From Paenibacillus oleatilyticus (lineage in GTDB: Bacteria > Bacillota > Bacilli > Paenibacillales > NBRC-103111), in NCBI RefSeq assembly GCF_018998565.1, contig NZ_JAHNZO010000029.1:1-64000 (forward strand): a stretch of 64,000 nucleotides of DNA, read 5' to 3'. The position numbers and the translations under genes were made by a program. Position 1 is the first letter of the stretch; each line of letters starts with the position of its first letter. Shown in pieces: positions 1 to 10,261 of this stretch. Below the pieces are notes generated by a model. It was not told the DNA's origin and made no database searches. It saw only the letters and a list, made by a program, of their open reading frames with translations.

Positions 1-95
1 GGATTAGAGCGAAGCATGCAACCACCGCCTTGTTAGGATAACAATATTATATCATATTAACGCGGTGAATGGATAAAAAACGGAAACAAAGAAAT

Positions 96-155
96 AGCCT
101 GCTGAGGGTTTCTCAACAGGCTGAGCCGGAAGCCTAAGCCTCCGGCTGTTTTTTT
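96..155. terminator. Tandem hairpins, probable bidirectional terminator
   Basis: Two hairpins lie back to back. The first pairs AGCCTGCTGAG (96-106) with CTCAACAGGCT (112-122). The second pairs AGCCGGA (124-130) with TCCGGCT (141-147) and is followed on the plus strand by seven T. They sit just downstream of the reverse-strand signal peptidase gene and would also stop any plus-strand transcript entering from the left edge. Confidence 0.65.
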
Positions 156-165
156 ATCCCTCATG

Positions 166-714
166 TCACATCTTGATGCCCAATACGTGGTCCAGCGGAA
201 TAAAACCGATTTCCCGACTGTCTTTGCTGTGATTTCGGTTATCTCCCATAACGAAGATATGGCCCTCGGGGATCGTCCATTTGTGCTCGCCGAGAACCTG
301 CATCGGCTCGTTCAAGTACGGTTCCTCCAGCAGCTCCCCGTTACGGTATACTTTACCGTTTTTGAGCTCCAGGACATCCCCGGGCTTGCCGATGACACGT
401 TTGACGTACATATTCGGGTCCTCGCTCCCGCGAATGAACATCAGCAATGGGTGTTCCAGCACATCGTCTTTGAGCGTGCGCTCCCGTTCCACCCTGCTGT
501 CGATAATAACGATATCTCCGTACTTCGGCGCATAGCGGAACGTATGCGACAGCTTGGATATATAGATGCGCTGTTCGTTGTGCAGCGTAGGGTCCATCGA
601 ATGGCCCAGCACAGTGGTCGGTTGAAACACAAAGATGCCGATCACAAGCGTCAGTGCAAAAGCGGCTGCGATGGAACGAACCCACGCCCAAATTTCTTTG
701 ATGAGAGGATGCAT
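166..714 (-). CDS. sipS: Type I signal peptidase
   Basis: Membrane-bound serine protease that removes signal peptides from proteins exported by Sec or Tat, with its active site outside the membrane. The 182-residue protein has one N-terminal membrane segment (about residues 14-31), the catalytic serine in HSMDPT (Ser39), the catalytic lysine in YVKRVIG (Lys105) and the C-terminal GDNRNHSKDSR box, so the Ser/Lys dyad is complete. I chose the ATG at 714 because AAAGGAAGGGCGG lies just before it; the reading frame continues upstream without a better start. It is transcribed away from bofC. The family is certain; which of the several Sip paralogues of Bacillales it represents is not. Confidence 0.93.
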   Translation of the reverse strand: MHPLIKEIWAWVRSIAAAFALTLVIGIFVFQPTTVLGHSMDPTLHNEQRIYISKLSHTFRYAPKYGDIVIIDSRVERERTLKDDVLEHPLLMFIRGSEDPNMYVKRVIGKPGDVLELKNGKVYRNGELLEEPYLNEPMQVLGEHKWTIPEGHIFVMGDNRNHSKDSREIGFIPLDHVLGIKM

Positions 715-848
715 AAACAACCGCCCTTCCTTTCCGCTGTTCGTATGCAACATAGTATACATGGAAAAAGTATAAACGTCGATCCCCATGGGAAAAATAG
801 TAAAAAGGCTTCAGGTATTCAAAACACCACGGACAGAAGGGGATCGCC

Positions 849-1553
849 ATGATGTTGCTCGGCTTTTGGAATCAGTTAAAGAAGCAATTGAAAAAAAAGC
901 TGCGTCTGAAACGCCGTTGGCTGAATCTGGCTGTCGTTTTGCTTGCAGCCGGCTTGTTCGCTGCGGGTGCATGGATGCTGCGCGGTTCGCTATACGATAA
1001 GGGGAGCCGACAGGGTCAGGAACAGTCCGTCTTCAGCCGCGCCGTCGAAGTCTATGTGCAGCCGGAGGAAGAAGTGCGTGCGATGGTAAAAGATATGAGC
1101 GGGCAAAGGGACGCTTTTGTAAAAAAATCGTATGTTTGCGGCGAAGAGCTGCAGCGGATCGGCATTATGAACGCAGCCGACATTTTGGCCTACCACAAAG
1201 CGCATCCGTCGATGACCGTTAGTCTCGGGAATGCAAACCGGGTTTATTTCATCGAGAAAGTGGACGACTTATCCCCGCAGTGCAAAAACAACGCTTATTT
1301 CGGACTGGACGCCAAAGGCAACTTGTCGTTGTTCGAAGGGGTGCCGGGGGCGGGAGGACAAAACGTGCTGCGAACGTTTTTTCAACTGAACATCCGGCAT
1401 TTGGAAAGCAGCTTGCCCCGGGAGACGGTCAAGCAGCTTTATCAGGGGGTTCGGATAAGGGATTTGGCCGATTATAACAGCGTGCTCTCAACCCTGAGCG
1501 ATTATGCGATAGAAGAAACGGAGAAAGCGATGCAAGTGACGCCTTCTCCTTAG
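849..1553 (+). CDS. bofC: BofC-like forespore regulator
   Basis: In B. subtilis, BofC is secreted by the forespore into the intermembrane space and restrains the SpoIVB protease, which controls pro-sigma-K processing. This 234-residue protein has a basic N-terminus, one membrane or signal segment (about residues 25-45) and a soluble remainder in which the stretch from about residue 125 onward (VYFIEKVDDLSPQC and following) looks like the BofC C-terminal domain. An AAGGGG ribosome site six bases before the ATG supports the start. The place just upstream of ruvC-ruvA-ruvB matches the position of bofC in Bacillus as I remember it. A hairpin terminator follows at about 1618. The call rests on context and the C-terminal pattern. 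Confidence 0.75.
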   Translation: MMLLGFWNQLKKQLKKKLRLKRRWLNLAVVLLAAGLFAAGAWMLRGSLYDKGSRQGQEQSVFSRAVEVYVQPEEEVRAMVKDMSGQRDAFVKKSYVCGEELQRIGIMNAADILAYHKAHPSMTVSLGNANRVYFIEKVDDLSPQCKNNAYFGLDAKGNLSLFEGVPGAGGQNVLRTFFQLNIRHLESSLPRETVKQLYQGVRIRDLADYNSVLSTLSDYAIEETEKAMQVTPSP

Positions 1554-1617
1554 AGGAGAGGCGCTTAATCCCGCGCGAACGATTCAGACAAGCTCTGTCC
1601 TATAACGAAATGCGACG

Positions 1618-1654
1618 AAGTCCGCTGCGCCATTGGAGGCCGGGCGGACTTTTT
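1618..1654 (+). terminator. Terminator after bofC
   Basis: AAGTCCG (1618-1624) pairs with CGGACTT (1645-1651) around a 20-base loop and runs into a short T tract. It separates bofC from the ruvC transcript; a TATAAT hexamer that may serve ruvC follows at 1682-1687, without a convincing -35 box. Confidence 0.6.
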
Positions 1655-1763
1655 GCCGTGTTCATGGAAGGGATAATCTGCTATAATGGCAGGTGAATAC
1701 ATATGTTCGCTTCTTGCGGTCCGAGAGCCGCAGTAGGGGAAAGCGAATGGGGGAGTGCGCGTC

Positions 1764-2267
1764 TTGCGGATTTTAGGCATTGACCCGGGGATCGCTATCG
1801 TCGGCTTCGGGTTTATCGATAAACAAGGTCATAAGCTGGTTCCCGTTCAATACGGATCGATCCAGACGCAAGCCGGTACGGAAGATGCCCTGCGGCTAAA
1901 ACAAGTATACGAGGCGACGGTGCAGCTTATCGAAAAATATAAGCCCGATGCGGTCGCGATCGAAAAGCTGTTCTTTAACCGGAATGTCACGACGGCGTTG
2001 ACCGTCGGGCAGGCCCGCGGCGTATTGATGCTGGCGGCGGTTCAGCAAGGGCTGCCGATTGCCGAGTATACTCCTTTGCAGGTGAAGCAGGCGATTGTCG
2101 GCTACGGGAAAGCGGAGAAGAAGCAGGTGCAGGAAATGGTTAAAATGTTTCTGCATTTATCTGCCGTGCCGAAGCCTGACGATGTGGCGGATGCGTTGGC
2201 AGTGGCTATATGCCATGCCCATTCTTCGGGATTACAACAAAAATTGAACGGAGCTTACAAGCGATGA
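1764..2267 (+). CDS. ruvC: Holliday junction endonuclease RuvC
   Basis: Dimeric, magnesium-dependent endonuclease that cuts Holliday junctions symmetrically during recombinational repair, working with RuvAB. With the TTG at 1764 as start, the protein is 167 residues and opens with MRILGIDPG as usual for the family; a GTG at 1755 would add three residues. GGGGGAG about eight bases upstream favours the TTG. All four catalytic acids are in place: Asp7, Glu67 (VAIEK), Asp140 and Asp143 (DDVAD), matching Asp7, Glu66, Asp138 and Asp141 of E. coli. Its stop codon overlaps the ruvA start (ATGA), so the two are translationally coupled. Confidence 0.97.
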   Translation: MRILGIDPGIAIVGFGFIDKQGHKLVPVQYGSIQTQAGTEDALRLKQVYEATVQLIEKYKPDAVAIEKLFFNRNVTTALTVGQARGVLMLAAVQQGLPIAEYTPLQVKQAIVGYGKAEKKQVQEMVKMFLHLSAVPKPDDVADALAVAICHAHSSGLQQKLNGAYKR

Positions 2268-2905
2268 TCGACTTTTTAAGAGGGACGGTGGCGCACCGCG
2301 AAACGGAATATGTGGTGCTGGACGTACGCGGTGTCGGCTACCGCGTGTTTTGCGCCAATCCGTATGCGGTTGGGGCTGGTAAAGACGGCGAGGAAGTGAC
2401 AATGTACATTCACTACCATGTGCGGGAAGACGCTCACCTGCTGTTCGGATTTTTGTCCAGGGAAGAGCAGTCGTTGTTCCGGCTGCTGCTCGATGTGAAC
2501 GGCATCGGGCCGAAGGTAGCTATCGGCGTACTGGCGGGAGGCCGCCCCGAAGTGATTGCGGCGGCCATCAGGCAGGAGAATCTTTCGTTCTTGACCAAGC
2601 TGCCGGGTATCGGGAAAAAGACGGCGCAGCGCATGGTGCTCGACCTGAAGGATAAGCTGGGCGCATGGACTTCAGCCGAGGCGGACGGTTCCGGCTTTGG
2701 CTTGCCGGAAATTGCTGCGGCAGGACCGACGGCAAATGGCGCTTGGGGCGAGGCGAAGGCGGCGCTGCTTGCGCTGGGCTATACCGAAGCCGAGGCCGAT
2801 CGGGCGGGGCAAACCGTCAAGCCGAAGCTGAAGGGCGACGAGACGGCCGATGCGGTGACGAAGCTTGCGCTGCAGGCACTGTTTCAGCAGTCGCTGATGA
2901 AATAA
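2264..2905 (+). CDS. ruvA: Holliday junction branch migration protein RuvA
   Basis: Tetrameric junction-binding protein that docks the RuvB motor onto four-way DNA. The 213-residue product starts MIDFLRG, has the N-terminal OB-fold (about residues 1-62), two helix-hairpin-helix motifs (VNGIGPKVAIGVL and LPGIGKKTAQRMV) and a C-terminal RuvB-binding domain beginning near residue 155, which contains ALLALGYTEAEAD. The ATG overlaps the ruvC stop by four bases, and this start gives the length usual for the family. An upstream in-frame start inside ruvC exists but has no family support. Confidence 0.97.
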   Translation: MIDFLRGTVAHRETEYVVLDVRGVGYRVFCANPYAVGAGKDGEEVTMYIHYHVREDAHLLFGFLSREEQSLFRLLLDVNGIGPKVAIGVLAGGRPEVIAAAIRQENLSFLTKLPGIGKKTAQRMVLDLKDKLGAWTSAEADGSGFGLPEIAAAGPTANGAWGEAKAALLALGYTEAEADRAGQTVKPKLKGDETADAVTKLALQALFQQSLMK

Positions 2906-2976
2906 GCCGTGTGGAAGCTTGACGCGGCAGGCGGCGTCCGCCTTGGCGGACAGCCGACAGGAAGGAGAGGCACAAC

Positions 2977-3981
2977 ATGGAAGACCGCATCATCTCGGCG
3001 CATCTGATGATGGAGGATCAAGGGATGGAGTTCAGCCTGCGTCCGCGCTATTTGGCTGAATATATCGGTCAGGCCCAGGCGAAGGAAAATTTAAAAATAT
3101 ATATCGAAGCGGCCAAAATGCGCAAGGAGGCGCTCGATCACGTGCTGCTGTACGGACCGCCGGGCCTTGGCAAGACGACGCTTTCGAATATTATCGCCAA
3201 CGAGCTCGGCGTCAATCTGCGAACGACCTCAGGACCGGCGATCGAACGGCCGGGCGATCTCGCGGCTATCTTGACCAACCTGCAGGAAAATGACGTGCTC
3301 TTCATCGACGAGATTCACCGGCTTCACCGAACGGTAGAAGAGGTGCTGTATCCGGCGATGGAAGATTACGCGCTCGATATCATCATCGGCAAAGGGCCGA
3401 GCGCCCGTTCGGTGAGGCTCGACCTGCCGCCGTTTACGCTGGTGGGCGCGACGACGCGCGTCGGGCTGCTTTCGGCTCCGCTTCGCGACCGGTTCGGCGT
3501 CGTCAGCCGGCTGGAATATTACACGGTCGACGAGCTGTCTTACATCGTCAGCCGCACCGCCGATCTGCTACAGGTACAGATCGTAGGCGAAGCGTCCCGG
3601 GAAATCGGGATGCGTTCGCGCGGAACGCCGCGGATCGCGAACCGGCTGCTCAAGCGGGTGCGCGATTTTGCCCAGGTGAAGGGCGACGGCATCATTACGC
3701 TTGACATTACGCAGGCCGCGCTGTCGAGCATTCAAGTCGATCCGCTGGGACTTGACGAGATCGATCACAAGATGCTCCGGGCCATCATTTTGAGCTTTCA
3801 GGGCGGTCCGGTCGGGCTGGATACGATTGCCGCATCGATCGGAGAGGAAAGTCAAACGATTGAAGACGTCTACGAGCCGTATTTGCTGCAAATCGGATTT
3901 TTGCAGCGGACGCCGCGAGGACGAATGGTAACGCCGAGCGCGTGCAAACATCTCGGGCTGCCGATGCCAAGCCGCTCTTAG
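2977..3981 (+). CDS. ruvB: Holliday junction helicase motor RuvB
   Basis: Hexameric AAA+ ATPase that pumps DNA through the RuvA-bound junction. The 334 residues contain Walker [10 protein letters not shown] (Lys66), Walker B LFIDEIHR (Asp111, Glu112), sensor 1 GATTRVG, the arginine finger region PLRDRFG, and the C-terminal winged helix with RTPRGRM. An AGGAGAGG site stands before the ATG. It lies about 70 bases after ruvA, completing a ruvC-ruvA-ruvB operon, and is followed closely by the SpoIID-like gene. Length and motifs are those of a normal RuvB. Confidence 0.98.
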   Translation: MEDRIISAHLMMEDQGMEFSLRPRYLAEYIGQAQAKENLKIYIEAAKMRKEALDHVLLYGPPGLGKTTLSNIIANELGVNLRTTSGPAIERPGDLAAILTNLQENDVLFIDEIHRLHRTVEEVLYPAMEDYALDIIIGKGPSARSVRLDLPPFTLVGATTRVGLLSAPLRDRFGVVSRLEYYTVDELSYIVSRTADLLQVQIVGEASREIGMRSRGTPRIANRLLKRVRDFAQVKGDGIITLDITQAALSSIQVDPLGLDEIDHKMLRAIILSFQGGPVGLDTIAASIGEESQTIEDVYEPYLLQIGFLQRTPRGRMVTPSACKHLGLPMPSRS

Positions 3982-4026
3982 GCGGAAGCATCGGCGGTTC
4001 CGTCAAGAGAGGGGAATCGGCGGTTT

Positions 4027-6159
4027 ATGTATACAACGAAACGGCCGCTCGATCCTATGGGACAAACTCCTGTAGGGCGGGCGGCGCGTCGCATTAGATC
4101 AGGAATGAAGGTGCCGGCAGCGCTGCTGCTTGCGGCAGCAATCAGCTTAGCGGGACCGTCAGGAGGCGTGCTGCCTGCCGCTTACGCCGCGGTGTCGGTG
4201 CCGAAGCTCGACAATATTCGTGTCGCTTTATTTATCGATACAGGCAAATATGTCAGCCCGGCCGCCGCAGTTACGCTGTCGGCGGACGCCGGTCTGCAGC
4301 TCGGCTTGCGCGGGGGGGCCGGGGTGAAGCCCGTCCATCAAGCGTCGGCAAAAACGCCGGTTCGCGTCTATGCGGACGGGTATTACGTGCAGCTGCCGGA
4401 GACGGGCGACGTTACGGCCGCGCGTTCGCAGGCGCAGAAGCTCACGGCTGGAGGGACCGCTGCAGGCGTAGTACAGCGCGTGAAGCGCGGCCAGTCGGCG
4501 TACCGGGCCTATGTAGGCCCGTTCGCGACGAAGGAAGCGGCCGCGTCGGCCGCTGCAGGCCAGTCCGGCGCGGCCGTCAGCGGACCGCTGCGCTGGAGCG
4601 CGGGCAGCTTCGCCGGCGAGGCGGAGGCGAATGCGCAGGCGGTAGCGCTGTCGCAGGCGGGCTTCGATTCCGACGTGGCGCTGACCGAAGCCGGCTACGC
4701 CGTGTTCGTCGGCGAAGCCGCGGACAACGCGGCGCTGCAGGCGCTGAAGGCGCAGATTACGGCCGCGCTGCCGGCCGTGGCACTTACGCCGGTGGACGCC
4801 GCGCAGAGCTACGTGCTGAAGCGCAGCGAGCTTGACATGGGCGGGGAGAACGCCGGCGGACCGCTAGCGGCCTTTGCTTTTAGCGGTAGCGCGAAGCTTT
4901 GGGCCACGGCGGCGGATGGGCAGGGCGGCGTCACCGTTCGCGAGCGGTTCGACCGCGCCTACCGCGGGGGGATCGAGGTGTCCCGGTTCAACGGCAAGCT
5001 GGCCGTCGTCAACGAGCTGCCTTTTGAGCAGTATCTCGTGTCGGTCCTCGGCTCCGAGATGAGTAAAGAATGGCCATTGGAAGCGTTGAAGGCGCAGGCT
5101 GTCGCCGCGCGTACATTTGCGCTTAAGCAGGGCGTCAAATACCAGATGGCACACGTCACCGACACGACCACGGATCAAGCCTATAAAGGAGTGGCGGGGG
5201 AATTCGCAGCCGCGCAGCAAGCGGTGCAAGCGACGCAAGGCGAAGTGATCGTAGATAAGAACGGGTTGATCAATCCGCTGTATTATTCCAATGCAGGGGG
5301 GATGACGGCGGCTCCGACCGAAGTATGGGGGAACGAAGTGGCGTATTTACAGAGCCAAAAATCCCCGGACGAAGGCGCTCAAGCAGGCAAGAAGGTATGG
5401 TACCGGATCGTTCTGCCGAACGGCAATACCGGCTACATCCACTCCGACTACGCAAGGGCAACAGGGCAAAAAAATCCGGCCGGCTTGCCATATTACGAGT
5501 CGACGGCAACCGGCGTGAGCGTCCGCCCGGCACCCTACGTAGACAATGCGACTAACCCGACAGCGTTCAAGGTCGACATCGGAGACCGCTTCGTCGTTAT
5601 CGGCCAAGAGGTCGAATCGAACGCTTACTCCTGGATTCGCGGCCCATATGATGCGGCGAAGCTAAAGGAAAAGCTTGGCGCGTCTTATACCGGCGGGGCG
5701 GTAAACCGGCTTGAAGTGTCGAAGAGAGGGGCGTCCGGCCGCGCAATGGAAGTATCGGCGAACGGACAGCCGCTCAAAGCCGCTTATCCGGATTCGCTCC
5801 GCACGATGCTCGGCGGCTTGCCCAGCACCCGGTTTGATATTGAAGAAACGGGACGCTATACTATATTGGGAGCAGGGGGGGCGACGCGAAGCCAGACCTC
5901 TGCCTCTCAGCCCGTCGTTGTTGCAGGCAGCGGCGGAAAGGGAAAACAAACCGATGACCAGCTCTTTATGATGGACGCGCAAGGCAAAGTGAAGCTGGCT
6001 ACGCGGAACCCGCAGTTTATTTTCAAAGGCACCGGCTACGGTCACGGACTGGGGATGTCCCAATGGGGCGCCAAAGGCTATGCCGAGCTCGGTTACGATT
6101 ACCAGAAAATTTTGCTGACGTATTACACGGGCGTCTCGATTCAGAAAGCCGCTCCTTGA
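4027..6159 (+). CDS. SpoIID/LytB-type peptidoglycan lytic protein with SPOR-like region
   Basis: Probably an exported protein that cleaves denuded glycan strands, as SpoIID does during forespore engulfment. A signal peptide of about 57 residues (hydrophobic core near 29-50, ending AYAA) is followed by a SPOR-like segment (about residues 115-185, YVQLP and YVGPF), an Ala-rich stretch, and the SpoIID domain. The domain carries SEMSKEWP with the probable catalytic Glu, the AQAVAARTFA segment, and the closing GTGYGHGLGMSQWGAKG signature. At 710 residues it is about twice the length of B. subtilis SpoIID, with an inserted region between the two halves of the domain (about 440-590). Context next to ruvB is unlike that of classical spoIID, so the exact sporulation role is inferred. 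Confidence 0.85.
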   Translation: MYTTKRPLDPMGQTPVGRAARRIRSGMKVPAALLLAAAISLAGPSGGVLPAAYAAVSVPKLDNIRVALFIDTGKYVSPAAAVTLSADAGLQLGLRGGAGVKPVHQASAKTPVRVYADGYYVQLPETGDVTAARSQAQKLTAGGTAAGVVQRVKRGQSAYRAYVGPFATKEAAASAAAGQSGAAVSGPLRWSAGSFAGEAEANAQAVALSQAGFDSDVALTEAGYAVFVGEAADNAALQALKAQITAALPAVALTPVDAAQSYVLKRSELDMGGENAGGPLAAFAFSGSAKLWATAADGQGGVTVRERFDRAYRGGIEVSRFNGKLAVVNELPFEQYLVSVLGSEMSKEWPLEALKAQAVAARTFALKQGVKYQMAHVTDTTTDQAYKGVAGEFAAAQQAVQATQGEVIVDKNGLINPLYYSNAGGMTAAPTEVWGNEVAYLQSQKSPDEGAQAGKKVWYRIVLPNGNTGYIHSDYARATGQKNPAGLPYYESTATGVSVRPAPYVDNATNPTAFKVDIGDRFVVIGQEVESNAYSWIRGPYDAAKLKEKLGASYTGGAVNRLEVSKRGASGRAMEVSANGQPLKAAYPDSLRTMLGGLPSTRFDIEETGRYTILGAGGATRSQTSASQPVVVAGSGGKGKQTDDQLFMMDAQGKVKLATRNPQFIFKGTGYGHGLGMSQWGAKGYAELGYDYQKILLTYYTGVSIQKAAP

Positions 6160-6238
6160 GGTCCTGAGGAACGATGACCGTTCGCAGCATAAAAAAAGTT
6201 AATATAAATACGAAACCTACAGAAGGATGAAACGTATC

Positions 6239-7300
6239 ATGCAAGTGGACTTGTTCGACTACCATTTACCCGAATCGCTCATTGCGCAGACGCCGCTTCC
6301 GGATCGAACGGCCTCGCGCCTGCTCACGCTGGATAAACGAACCGGGGAAATTGGCCACCATACATTTGAACAATTGGAACGGTATCTTGAGGCGGGAGAC
6401 GTGCTCGTGCTTAACGATACGCGGGTCATTCCGGCGAGGCTGTTCGGAGTGAAAGCGGACACGGGCGCCAAAGCCGAAGTGCTGCTGCTCAAGCAGCTCG
6501 AAGGGGACCGCTGGGAAGCGCTCGTCCGTCCGGCCAAGCGGCTAAAGACCGGAACCGTGCTCCATTTCGGTGGCGGTGCTCCGTCGGAAGCGAACGGAGA
6601 TCTGGAGCCGCCACTGCTTGTCGCTACCGTCGAATCCGAAGGCGAGATGGGCACCCGGGTGCTGCGCTTCAGCTACGAAGGCATTTTTAACGAGCTGCTC
6701 GACCGCTTGGGACATATGCCGCTGCCGCCGTATATTAAAGAGCAGCTTCCGGAGCGCGAGCGGTACCAGACGGTGTATGCGAAGCATCAAGGCTCGGCCG
6801 CGGCGCCTACAGCGGGGCTTCATTTTACGCAGGAATATTTGAATCGGCTGGAACAAAAAGGGATACAATTAGCGTATGTTACGCTTCATGTCGGGCTGGG
6901 AACGTTCCGTCCCGTCGGGGTCGAGACTGTCGAACAGCACGAGATGCACGAGGAGTATTACGAAGTATCCGCAGAAACCGCCGATCTTGTCAATGCCGTC
7001 AAGCGAAAAGGCGGGCGGGTGGTTGCGGTAGGGACGACTTCGGCCCGGACGCTGGAAACGGCAGCGGGCGAGGATGGCATGCTGCAAGCGGGAAGCGGCT
7101 GGACCGGAATTTTCATATATCCGGGCTACCGGTACCGCATCGTCGATGCGCTGCTAACCAACTTCCATCTGCCTAAATCGACACTGCTTATGTTGATCAG
7201 CGCGCTCGCCGGGCGGGAGAACGTGCTCGCCGCTTATCGCGAAGCCGTCGAGCGGAAGTACCGCTTTTTCAGCTTCGGCGACGCGATGTTCATTCATTAA
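6239..7300 (+). CDS. queA: S-adenosylmethionine:tRNA ribosyltransferase-isomerase
   Basis: Transfers and isomerises the ribosyl group of S-adenosylmethionine onto preQ1 at tRNA position 34 to give epoxyqueuosine. The 353-residue protein has the family start [36 protein letters not shown] and the C-terminal [13 protein letters not shown] and SFGDAMFI. I start it at the ATG at 6239 because the upstream ATG at 6227 lies directly on the AGAAGG ribosome site. It is followed by tgt, the enzyme acting just before it in the queuosine pathway. Confidence 0.97.
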   Translation: MQVDLFDYHLPESLIAQTPLPDRTASRLLTLDKRTGEIGHHTFEQLERYLEAGDVLVLNDTRVIPARLFGVKADTGAKAEVLLLKQLEGDRWEALVRPAKRLKTGTVLHFGGGAPSEANGDLEPPLLVATVESEGEMGTRVLRFSYEGIFNELLDRLGHMPLPPYIKEQLPERERYQTVYAKHQGSAAAPTAGLHFTQEYLNRLEQKGIQLAYVTLHVGLGTFRPVGVETVEQHEMHEEYYEVSAETADLVNAVKRKGGRVVAVGTTSARTLETAAGEDGMLQAGSGWTGIFIYPGYRYRIVDALLTNFHLPKSTLLMLISALAGRENVLAAYREAVERKYRFFSFGDAMFIH

Positions 7301-7315
7301 ATATGGAAAAATTGA

Positions 7316-8473
<1,158 letters not shown>

Positions 8474-8569
8474 AAGCCCGGTGAATCCTGAGCGCAGCCG
8501 CTTGGGATTCATCGAACTTACCATTTGGTATACATAGAGAAAATCTGTAGAAAGGGGGGAATCAGACAA

Positions 8570-8893
8570 ATGTGGTTAGCGGCAAATGAAACGGCGGCGG
8601 CTCCGGGGATCGAGGGATATCTCGTGACTTACGGCCCGCTCGTCCTGATGTTCGTCGTTCTTTATTTCTTACTTATCCGCCCTCAGCAAAAACGTCAAAA
8701 GACTCGCAACATGATGCTGAGCAACTTGAAAAAAGGGGATAAGATCGTTACGATCGGAGGCCTGCACGGCACGATCCTGGAGCTTACGGACGATACGGTC
8801 GTCCTGCGGGTGAACGACGTCACGAAGCTGACCTTCGAGCGTTCGGCCATTAATACGGTCACAACTTCTGCAGCGGCTTCTGAAGGTAAATAA
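8570..8893 (+). CDS. yajC: Preprotein translocase accessory subunit YajC
   Basis: Small single-pass protein associated with SecDF in the Sec translocon. The 107 residues have one membrane helix (about 21-41, LVLMFVVLYFLLIRPQQ), the family motif RPQQKRQK directly after it, and the conserved GDKIVTIGGLHGTI segment. AAAGGGGGG nine bases before the ATG fixes the start. It is the usual companion of tgt in Bacillales and lies a few kilobases from secD and secF. A strong terminator follows. Confidence 0.95.
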   Translation: MWLAANETAAAPGIEGYLVTYGPLVLMFVVLYFLLIRPQQKRQKTRNMMLSNLKKGDKIVTIGGLHGTILELTDDTVVLRVNDVTKLTFERSAINTVTTSAAASEGK

Positions 8894-8925
8894 TAGTTCC
8901 ATTTCGCTTCGCTGCAAACGCAAAC

Positions 8926-8981
8926 AAGCGAGGTCTCATTCCATCCGGATTCCGGCGGGGATAAGAGATCTCGCTTTTTTT
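8926..8981 (+). terminator. Terminator after yajC
   Basis: AAGCGAG-GTCTC (8926-8937) pairs with GAGA-TCTCGCTT (8965-8976), followed by seven T. It ends the queA-tgt-yajC transcript; the neighbouring gene converges from the other strand. Confidence 0.8.
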
Positions 8982-9032
8982 GCTTCCGTTCCGTACGGAG
9001 GGAGCAGCGTTCGATTGGACCGGCGGTCCGGT

Positions 9033-9395
9033 TCATTTCTTCAAATTGATGCCGATCATCCCGCCTAGCGCCCCCGCCAGCAGAGCTACCACCGCAAGCC
9101 CCAGCATCTCCTTGGAAAAACCTGCATCGTAAGCCAGAAATCCGATCACCCATACGACCACGGTATACATGGCCCCCAGCAGTCCCCCGTGGTACCAGCC
9201 TTTGCTGCCGCTGCGTTTACCCGATACCGCGCCCCCCACCAGCATGGCGACTCCGTGAATAAACAGCGTTGCGCCCAGCCAAGATTTTTCCGGAATATTC
9301 GTTCCCAGCAATACAAGCGAAGCTAGCAGTGTTCCGACCAGCATGAACGCCACGGCGTACACCAAGCCGGAAAATAAGGGCGAACTTTTCATCAT
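9033..9395 (-). CDS. TIGR04086-type four-helix membrane protein
   Basis: A 120-residue integral membrane protein with four predicted helices, Gly- and Ala-rich, containing GGAVSGKRSGSKGWYHGGLLGAM between helices 2 and 3 (a pattern of the TIGR04086 membrane family found between yajC and spoVB in many Firmicutes, YrzE in B. subtilis). The start is the ATG at 9395, nine bases after a perfect AGGAGG on the reverse strand. No function is known for the family. It is convergent with yajC. Confidence 0.75.
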   Translation of the reverse strand: MMKSSPLFSGLVYAVAFMLVGTLLASLVLLGTNIPEKSWLGATLFIHGVAMLVGGAVSGKRSGSKGWYHGGLLGAMYTVVVWVIGFLAYDAGFSKEMLGLAVVALLAGALGGMIGINLKK

Positions 9396-9573
9396 CCCTT
9401 TTGACCTCCTGTTACAAGCCATTCTATTTCCCATTGTATGGGCATGTACACCGAAATAGTACAGCTTTTCTTCGGCTGCGGAAGCATCGATCGGTTACCA
9501 GCAATTCACCCGCATGACAATCGTTCCCCGAGGCTACAATAGGCATTGAACTGCAATCGGGGAGGTCGAGTCC

Positions 9574-10248
9574 ATGGATCTACTGACGCTTTTTTTTCGC
9601 ACCATCCTGATCTATGCGATCGTTTTTTTTACCCTGCGCATTATGGGAAAAAGGGAGATCGGCAAGCTATCGGTTTTTGACCTCGTCATTTCCATCATGA
9701 TCGCGGAAATTGCCGTGTTCGTACTGGAAGATATCAAGAAGCCTTTGCTCGATGGAATCCTTCCCATGGCAACACTGGTCGTGGTTCAGTTGACCATTGC
9801 TTTTGTTTCGTTGAAAAACGAAAAGCTGCGCCGCTTGTTTGAAGGCAATCCTTCCCCCATTATTCAGAACGGCAAGCTGAATCGGAAGGAAATGAAGCGT
9901 CAGCTATACAATTTGGACGATTTGCTGCTGCAATTGCGAGAGAATAAAGTGACGAACCTTGCGAATGTGGAATTTGCCCTTCTCGAATCGTCAGGCAAGC
10001 TGACCGTGGTAGAAAAAAAGCAAGAAACGGAAGCGTCCGGCGAAAAGCCGCCGTCGTTTCGCTACGAAGGACTTCCTTTGCCGCTGATTATGGACGGTAA
10101 AGTACAGGACGAAAATTTGACCAAGCTCGGTCAAACCCGGTTTTGGCTCAAGAGCCAGCTTCAAGATAAGGGAATCAAAGATTTCAAGGACGTATTTTTT
10201 TGTTCCATCGATCATCGGGGCCGCTGGTTTATCGATAAAAAAAGATGA
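9574..10248 (+). CDS. DUF421 (YetF/YrbG-like) membrane protein
   Basis: A 224-residue protein with three N-terminal membrane helices (about residues 5-25, 38-55, 60-78) and a soluble C-terminal domain of the DUF421 kind. Typical segments are FFTLRIMGKREIGKLS near the N-terminus, GNPSPIIQNGKLN, LLLQLRENKV, and NVEFALLESSGKLTV. A GGGGAGG site precedes the ATG. B. subtilis carries the homologue yrbG in the same place beside spoVB. Some members of this family have been linked to spore or envelope properties, but no reaction is established. It converges with spoVB, whose stop is only 13 bases away. Confidence 0.85.
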   Translation: MDLLTLFFRTILIYAIVFFTLRIMGKREIGKLSVFDLVISIMIAEIAVFVLEDIKKPLLDGILPMATLVVVQLTIAFVSLKNEKLRRLFEGNPSPIIQNGKLNRKEMKRQLYNLDDLLLQLRENKVTNLANVEFALLESSGKLTVVEKKQETEASGEKPPSFRYEGLPLPLIMDGKVQDENLTKLGQTRFWLKSQLQDKGIKDFKDVFFCSIDHRGRWFIDKKR

Positions 10249-10261
10249 GCCGGCGCCTCCG